From the NCBI GenBank assembly GCA_010405405.1, contig MU004236.1:2176070-2240069 (forward strand): a stretch of DNA of 64,000 nucleotides. The letters are read 5' to 3'. The DNA is from Microthyrium microscopicum. Taxonomy: Eukaryota > Ascomycota > Dothideomycetes > Microthyriales > Microthyriaceae. Both the position numbers and the translations under genes were made by a program. Positions within the stretch are counted from its first letter, which is position 1; each line of letters starts with the position of its first letter. Below the pieces are notes generated by a model. The model made no database searches, had not been told where the DNA came from, and saw nothing but the letters and a program-made list of their open reading frames with translations. Of the stretch, positions 58,758 through 64,000 are shown piece after piece.

Positions 58758-60874
58758 TCACTGATAAAATGGCTCCCAATTAGGAATAAAGTCCCAAGTT
58801 AATCCTGCTTCTGTTTCTGCTCCAATCATCTCTGGAAAGAACTGAGTGAGTTCGCTTGTGCTCCACGGAGTTGGCCAATCTGTCGGCGGCGAAGTGAGTT
58901 GTGCATCTGGTCGAAGCTTTTTATGGAATGCAGCGATGACGGTCCCAAGAGTACACCCGATTTTAGAAAGTCGTTGCGTTTTTGACACCCCCCAATATGT
59001 TAGTTTTCTAACAGAACCACCAATCACACGTAAAGTAGCCTACATTTTCAAAGGTAGAAGCTTTAAGTAGGTACCAAACTTCAAAACGAAAGTTATGATT
59101 GGTTGGATTTTGCAAAATTTAGCATGGAAACATAAGGAGGGGTGTCAACTCGCGCAACCACTTTCTAGAAACGGGTGTATGTCCCACATGGCAAGGTAAC
59201 CCAACGGCGTAGAGCCAGGAGATTAAATCGAGTATAAGGCCGTCTAACTCGGCCACGTTGTGACTTGTTGCAATTTGATTGTCGTAAAGATTGAGGAGGC
59301 GACACAGAGTGACTGCTGCAAAAGTGATCATATGATAGATATGGTCACTCAAGTGCCTCGTTCTCTCATCCATAGTGTTGATTGCAAGCTTGATAATGGA
59401 AAGGGATAAGTTGGCCATTTCTACAAGAATGGGAGTCTTCACTCTAGTCGTTTTCGATTGCAAAGCTCTTTCGTACAATAAAAGGCGCGCGAAGTTAAAG
59501 CCCATTTCTAGAAACTGAGATCTTGGCTGTTCTAGAAAGCGTTAGATAATAAATACTTGCTCAATGATTAGATATAGGATGAAGTGAAGATGATTTCTTA
59601 CCCATCAAAATCTTCCACTCCTGCATCCATGTGTCCAGAATAGTCTGCACTGTCTGCAGATCAACATTTGTAGCCACTGAGCTTTCATAAATGCACCAGT
59701 AAAGATTGATCTCGGCCACCATTCTACTCTGGAAATTGGTAGCACTATCAAACTCTAGAATCTTCCGACAGCGTTCGATTCTTACAGGTCCAATCATTGC
59801 TCTTCTCCTCGTTCCTACGCAGTAGCTTTTGTTGTCAGTAGAGGTTTCTGAACTTCGAATGAAAATGCTGTCTTACTGTAGATGAACTAAGCAAAGGTGG
59901 TTCCATACGGACCATCTAACGTGTAGCTGATGGGTTCCTGTAATATGTGTCTGTTTTCCAAGGACAACGTCGAAGATGCTAGAGGTGAGGCAGTGCTGTA
60001 GAGCAAACCCTGACAACAGCCAACTATCAATGCTCAAAGGGGTTTGTCCTACGGTTGTTGACCACATACACAATATCAACGCTGCCTGAAAAAATTCCAG
60101 AGACTGTGGAGTCGTGAGCAACGCAATTGATAGCTTTGTCTTTGCCCGATCAAATAATATGGGAGCCAACCTAGCCGCTAAATCTTGAGTAGTGTGACGA
60201 ATAGCAATCAGACAACAAGCACAAAGTAACAGATCCGACTTTCGGATCAAGCTCAACCTCGACTCGGCAGTAATGTTATCGTCAAACCCTACCCATCGCC
60301 CATAATGCTCCTGGAAAATGACAATCAGACTAACAGTATCTTGATAAGACAGCACGCCGTCATTAACCATATCAGGAGCAGAGGTCATCGTAGTCTCGTT
60401 AACAGGAGAAGTATCCATAGCCAAGTCTCTGATGATCAACATGGGTGCCGGAGGGGCTTCATTTCTAGTTCGTGACGACGATGCCTGAGATGGAGCAGGG
60501 TTTGGACTTCGTGATGCTCGTTGATTTTCAGATGGGAAATGCTCATCAAGTCGGCTACCTAGCCTATGAACTGTCTGCTCTAATCGACGCAGTCTACATC
60601 TGTTAGCATGACGATATTTTAACTGAAGAACGATAACAAGTGATTCATACCGAGTATCGACATCGCCATTATCAATCTGATTTGCTTGGTTGCTGCTATG
60701 CGTTTCTCCAAGATCCTCACTACTCTCGCCGCGACCTGCGAGAGAACAGACGAGGTTGAGCGTCTGACATCGCAGACAATAGGCTCTTGAGGTTGTGCCT
60801 GGATAACAACGCGTTTTTTGCTTACGGCAAGTGGCACATGCCTTCGATGCACGACCACCACGGTCCGGAGGCAT
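58758..60874 (-). pseudogene. Zn(II)2Cys6 transcription factor gene interrupted by a MITE
   Basis: Exons 60874-60651, 60599-59877, 59807-59602 and 59507 onward. The zinc cluster at residues 13-43 is intact (C13, C16, C23, C33, C36, C43: CX2CX6CX9CX2CX6C), followed by a short coiled region and a fungal-TF middle homology region (HYGRWVGFDDN, DLLLCACCLIAIRHT, GFALQHCLTSS). At 59178 the frame enters a 224-bp MITE and stops at 59119 after 18 element-encoded residues, giving 513 residues. Omitting the MITE and one TA joins PCHVGHT to LGTVIAAFHKKLRPDAQLTS in frame, restoring 558 residues to the stop at 58758. The truncated form keeps the DNA-binding domain. A phase-compatible cryptic splice (donor 59187, acceptor 59040) could also retain the C-terminus. 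Likely regulator of the adjacent permease/ASST pair, by position only. Confidence 0.8.
58952..59179. mobile_element. 224-bp TA-flanked MITE inside the transcription factor gene
   Basis: The element occupies 58954-59177 with TA at 58952-58953 and 59178-59179. The ends are inverted: CACCCGATTTTAGAAAGTCG on one side and CACCCGTTTCTAGAAAGTGG on the other strand. Similarity continues through TTGACACCCC...ATGTT and again at CCAATCA, so about 50 to 75 bp on each side pair to form a near-complete foldback. It encodes nothing of its own. TA duplication and size indicate a Tc1/mariner-type MITE. Low divergence of the outer inverted repeats and the clean host join suggest a fairly recent insertion, with little RIP. 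Confidence 0.85.
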
Positions 60875-61549
60875 CGGAACTGGTGGTGAGCGGAAGAAGC
60901 ATCGACATGGAGGTGGCTTTAAGTGGTAGCTTGATCAGATAGCATCGATTTTTGCCAAGACTTTCGACGTACAACGGTATTTCGATTATTCATTTAAATC
61001 ACAATTCAAGAAATTGAGATTGGTTCTACAATCAAATAATATTATAGATCGAAAAACGGAGCTTGAATTGCCCTTTGTGAATGTCGTTAAACTTCTGCCG
61101 CTTTGTACGCAACATTTACCTTATTCTGAAGGCGCAGAGATGGTCCCGCAGTCTCGGACAGAAAGCTGATCGCTTCTTTCATCTAGGATAATGGAGACCA
61201 TTCAGAAGAATACAGCTTCGCCTACACATAAAGGTAATGTGCATCGACTCCCACACAAGTTGACTCAATAGCGATACGCTTGGCATTGAGATGGTACTCT
61301 ATGGTAGTCGTTGCTTGGATTGGTGTGAATGCCGCAATCATTCGTGCGATGTGCTCATCAAAGAGACTGGAACGTCGATAATCGGCTTCCTGGTTTCCGA
61401 ATATGAGGTTTTGGAGTCAAAGCCGACAGATTTGCTGGCAATAGAAATATCCAGAGAATTTCAGACAATGCGCTTGCGGTAAGAGCGCAACAGATGCTGG
61501 TCAAGACTTCATGCCGCTAAACATGTCTCATGTCTGACATTCAGTGGCC
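60875..61549. other. Intergenic region
   Basis: Upstream region of the Zn(II)2Cys6 gene and 3' flank of MED10. No gene supported. Confidence 0.5.
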
Positions 61550-62036
61550 TCACGATCCAGTCTTAACAGTGCCGCCGGTATGTTCCACCACGCGTTCCAC
61601 GTCCTCACGCAGAGCGGGGATCGCACCCGTCATCTCTCGAGCTAGAATGTCACGAAACGTGCCAAACGCAGCCATTTTGCCACGAAGCCGCTGGTTATGA
61701 AGCATAGACAGCTCGATAAACTCGCGCATGTAGATGTCAGGGTTTCGACCCTGTTCGATATACTGGACGACGTCTGGAGGAATTTGTACGGTGGATGTTT
61801 TGGAGAGGCGCAAGAGTTGGTTTATCGACGCGACGAGCTTGGAGCTTGATGAATTAGCAGGTTGAATTAGTAGGCCAGATGGCATGAATAATGCGGGATT
61901 ACATTTGGTCTTTTAACGCGACCTCTGTGGGAGCGCCTTTGTGATCGTAGACTTGGATGATGATATTGTACAGAGATTCTACGACGGCGCGCAGTTCGCT
62001 GTCGATGGCGGCATGGGTGCGGTTTTCTGGCGCCAT
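61550..62036 (-). CDS. MED10: Mediator complex subunit 10
   Basis: Two exons (62036-61903 and 61844-61550) give 142 residues, a usual MED10/Nut2 size. Conserved segments are ELRAVVESLYNIIIQVYDH, ALKDQISKLVASINQLLRLS, VQIPPDVVQYIEQGRNPDIY (the strongest family signature), TREFIEL-like MREFIELSML and FGTFRDILAREM. MED10 belongs to the Mediator middle module and links activators to RNA polymerase II. The methionine MAPENRTHAAIDSEL at 62036 is chosen over an upstream in-frame one because similarity begins there. The 58-bp intron has a CTAAT branch and AAG acceptor. Confidence 0.93.
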
Positions 62037-62389
62037 GGTGGCGAGATGATGAAGGTTGTCAGAAACTTGTGGGAACAACTTCGCTGAGATTGGTGGTGAG
62101 AACCATAAACAGACTCGGCTTGCGGGTGGGATAGAAAAAGGTGAAGGTGATGTTGAGGTCAACAAACATTCCAACACACATGCACATGCATGTGCACATC
62201 AAGATGCACATGCAGTGAAATTGGAGTCATGGTGCCTCAGGCTCCTCATTCACCAGAATCTTGCTGCCTCAGCCTTATCATTCATATCCATTGTACCAGA
62301 CCTGTTAGTGACGGCTAGTGATGCTGCTCTGGATTAGAGGGCACACCGTTAATCCGCCAAGACCTAATTATCCAATCAGAGGGCTAGAA
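62037..62389. promoter_or_regulatory. MED10 upstream region with a 16-bp palindrome
   Basis: The perfect palindrome TGCACATGCATGTGCA lies at 62181-62196 within a CACATG-rich tract, 145 bp before the MED10 start. Otherwise no feature is seen. Confidence 0.4.
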
Positions 62390-64000
62390 TCCTACTTATT
62401 AAAAACATTAATATCTTAAAGAATTTATAACTTTGTAATTACTTAACTAAATATAATGTTTTTAATATTATTTTAAAGATTAAGACCTATATTAGAATTT
62501 AATATTATTTACTACAACTCTTAAATATAATTTATAATACTAACTAATATCTACTAAGTTAATTCTTCCCTAATATAGACTTTAACTTTAATATTAAGTA
62601 TATTTAGCTAATCTTTATTATTACTCTCTATTTTAATTAAATTTAATCTCTAGTACTTATAAAATAGCTTATTAAGAACGTCTTCTTTATTAGTAGTAAA
62701 TATATACTAATAAACTAGTATAAATAAGTTACTATCTATATAATAAGTACTAAGTTATACTATTATTTAATTAAGCTTTTTACTATTTATATAGCTAAAA
62801 ACTAATATATTTACGTAATCTATAATTAATTATATTTAATAAAGATTTTAGACCTAATTAATTACTAAAAATAATTTTTTAAAGGGTATAGAGTTAGCTA
62901 TAGTATTAAATAGCCTAATAGTAATACTAAATAACTTTAGACTAGCTATTTAAAAATATTCTTAGAAATATAGTAATTATTAGTAATTCTATACTTTAGC
63001 TTAATTATTAAATATTATAAAAATACTCTATTTATTCCTAAAAACTCTAAATATAAAAGTAACTTCTTTAGCTTCTTTTTAAGCTTTATCTTAATTATCT
63101 TTTAGTATAAAATTATAAGCTTTAAAACGTCTTTTAAAAGCTTAAAGATAAACTAAATAGATACTTATATCTAAAAGTTTTAAAAGATTTATAATAGAGA
63201 AATCTAATATATTAGCTAATTAGTTATTATTAATAATTTACTCTTATAATTATTTCTCTAGAAATTAAAGTAGTTCTTATTAAATACTATAAATTTTAAT
63301 AATTTTAGAATATTTTATAGTAAGTATTAACTAATTAGCTTTAATAGCTTTTTATTCTTAAATTACTTTATCTAAATAGTATTTTAAGCTCTCTAAGCTC
63401 TTTTATATAATATAAAGAGGCTTATAGATTTATTAAAAGAACCTTATATTATACTAAAACTATAAGCTCTTTATAAGCTTAAAAATTAGTTTATTTTTAG
63501 CCTACGCTACTATAATATTACCTAATATGTTTATATAATAAGTAAAAGCTTTAAATATAACTTTACTACGTAAAAGTAATTAAATAATACTAAATTAGGA
63601 CCCTTAATAAGTAATTACTAATAATCTAATACTATTAATTTTACCTATAAGCTTCTAATATTAAAACTTATAAAGTTATTTAAAATATAGCTTCCTTATC
63701 CTAAACTAGACTATAAGCTTAGTAATCTTTACTAAAATAGCTTCTAAAGTAAGAATTCTTTTTAAAATATCTTTTATAAGAAGCTAAAGACTATAAGAAT
63801 TATAAAGTATAAAAGAATACTTCTTAAAAGCTTCTTAAAAGTATTTTAAAAGTATATTTATAATAGTACGTATAATATTATATATATTAAAGCTAATTAA
63901 ATTAATATATATAAGATTTTCTTTAATTTACTTCTCTAAGGTATATAATAGATATATTATTAATACTATAACTATAGCGTATTCTTTACCTAAATTAATA
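62390..64000. repeat. RIP-degraded AT-rich block running off the window
   Basis: From about 62.39 kb the sequence changes abruptly to strongly AT-rich DNA with stop codons in all frames and near-absence of CA and TG, as in the 43.7-55 kb element. No right boundary is visible, and I could not identify a family or ends. It is most likely another old transposable element or its fragment. Confidence 0.7.

Noticed and set aside
60600-60650. 17 in-frame residues within the Zn(II)2Cys6 gene
   Set aside because: A 51-bp GT-AG intron with a GCTAAC branch site; its length is a multiple of three, so it only looks coding.
61291-61482. 63-residue plus-strand frame near MED10
   Set aside because: No family pattern, lies in a 3' flank between two supported genes.

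Overview
This window comes from a filamentous ascomycete (Pezizomycotina). The genes carry many short GT-AG introns of about 45-90 bp with CTAAC-type branch sites. A fungal-only gene set is present (Boi-type SH3-SAM-PH protein, bifunctional tryptophan synthase, Zn(II)2Cys6 regulator). Gene-rich DNA of normal GC alternates with AT-rich blocks in which CA and TG dinucleotides are almost absent, the footprint of repeat-induced point mutation (RIP). Class-level placement, perhaps Leotiomycetes, is only a guess.

Layout. 0.8-8.4 kb: CSN12 (-), ribosomal protein eL20 (+), a peroxisomal-type enoyl-CoA hydratase/isomerase (-) and a Boi1/2-like polarity scaffold (-). 8.4-15.1 kb: gene-free DNA holding a 3,988-bp Tc1/mariner-type transposon with 37-bp terminal inverted repeats, a TA duplication and a degraded transposase. 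15.1-25.6 kb: a 1,497-residue SP-RING (SUMO E3 ligase-like) protein (+), 14-3-3 (+), ribosomal protein uL4 (+) and TAF11 (-). 25.9-32.2 kb: a Cys-rich GPI-type surface protein (-), an MpaB/Lcp-type oxygenase-like membrane protein (+), a C-terminal remnant of a BAHD-type acyltransferase (-), a DUF427 protein (+) and a protein with a DUF1330-like half (+). 32.8-43.5 kb: TRP5 (+), a TBC Rab-GAP (+), a zeta-class GST-like protein (-), an 8-bp tandem repeat interrupted by an N run, and a sterol-glucosyltransferase-like protein (-).

43.67-55.06 kb is one 11.4-kb element with about 180-bp terminal inverted repeats, a 5-bp GGTTT flanking repeat, subterminal tandem arrays and extreme RIP. It inserted about 170 bp upstream of the glucosyltransferase start. 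55.3-60.9 kb holds an arylsulfotransferase-family propeller (-) and an NCS1 permease (+) sharing a divergent promoter. Next to them is a Zn(II)2Cys6 transcription factor whose 3' coding region is split by a 224-bp TA-flanked MITE. Removing the MITE and one TA restores a continuous 558-residue frame. 61.5-62.0 kb is MED10, and from about 62.39 kb to the window end is another RIP-degraded AT-rich block.

Functionally, most genes are housekeeping: ribosome (eL20, uL4), transcription (TAF11, MED10), signalling and trafficking (14-3-3, TBC, Boi), SUMO biology and tryptophan synthesis. The tryptophan gene has a perfect general-control site upstream. The permease/sulfotransferase/regulator trio is the only group that looks like an accessory cluster. 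All exon joins were read by eye from splice signals, reading frame and family conservation.
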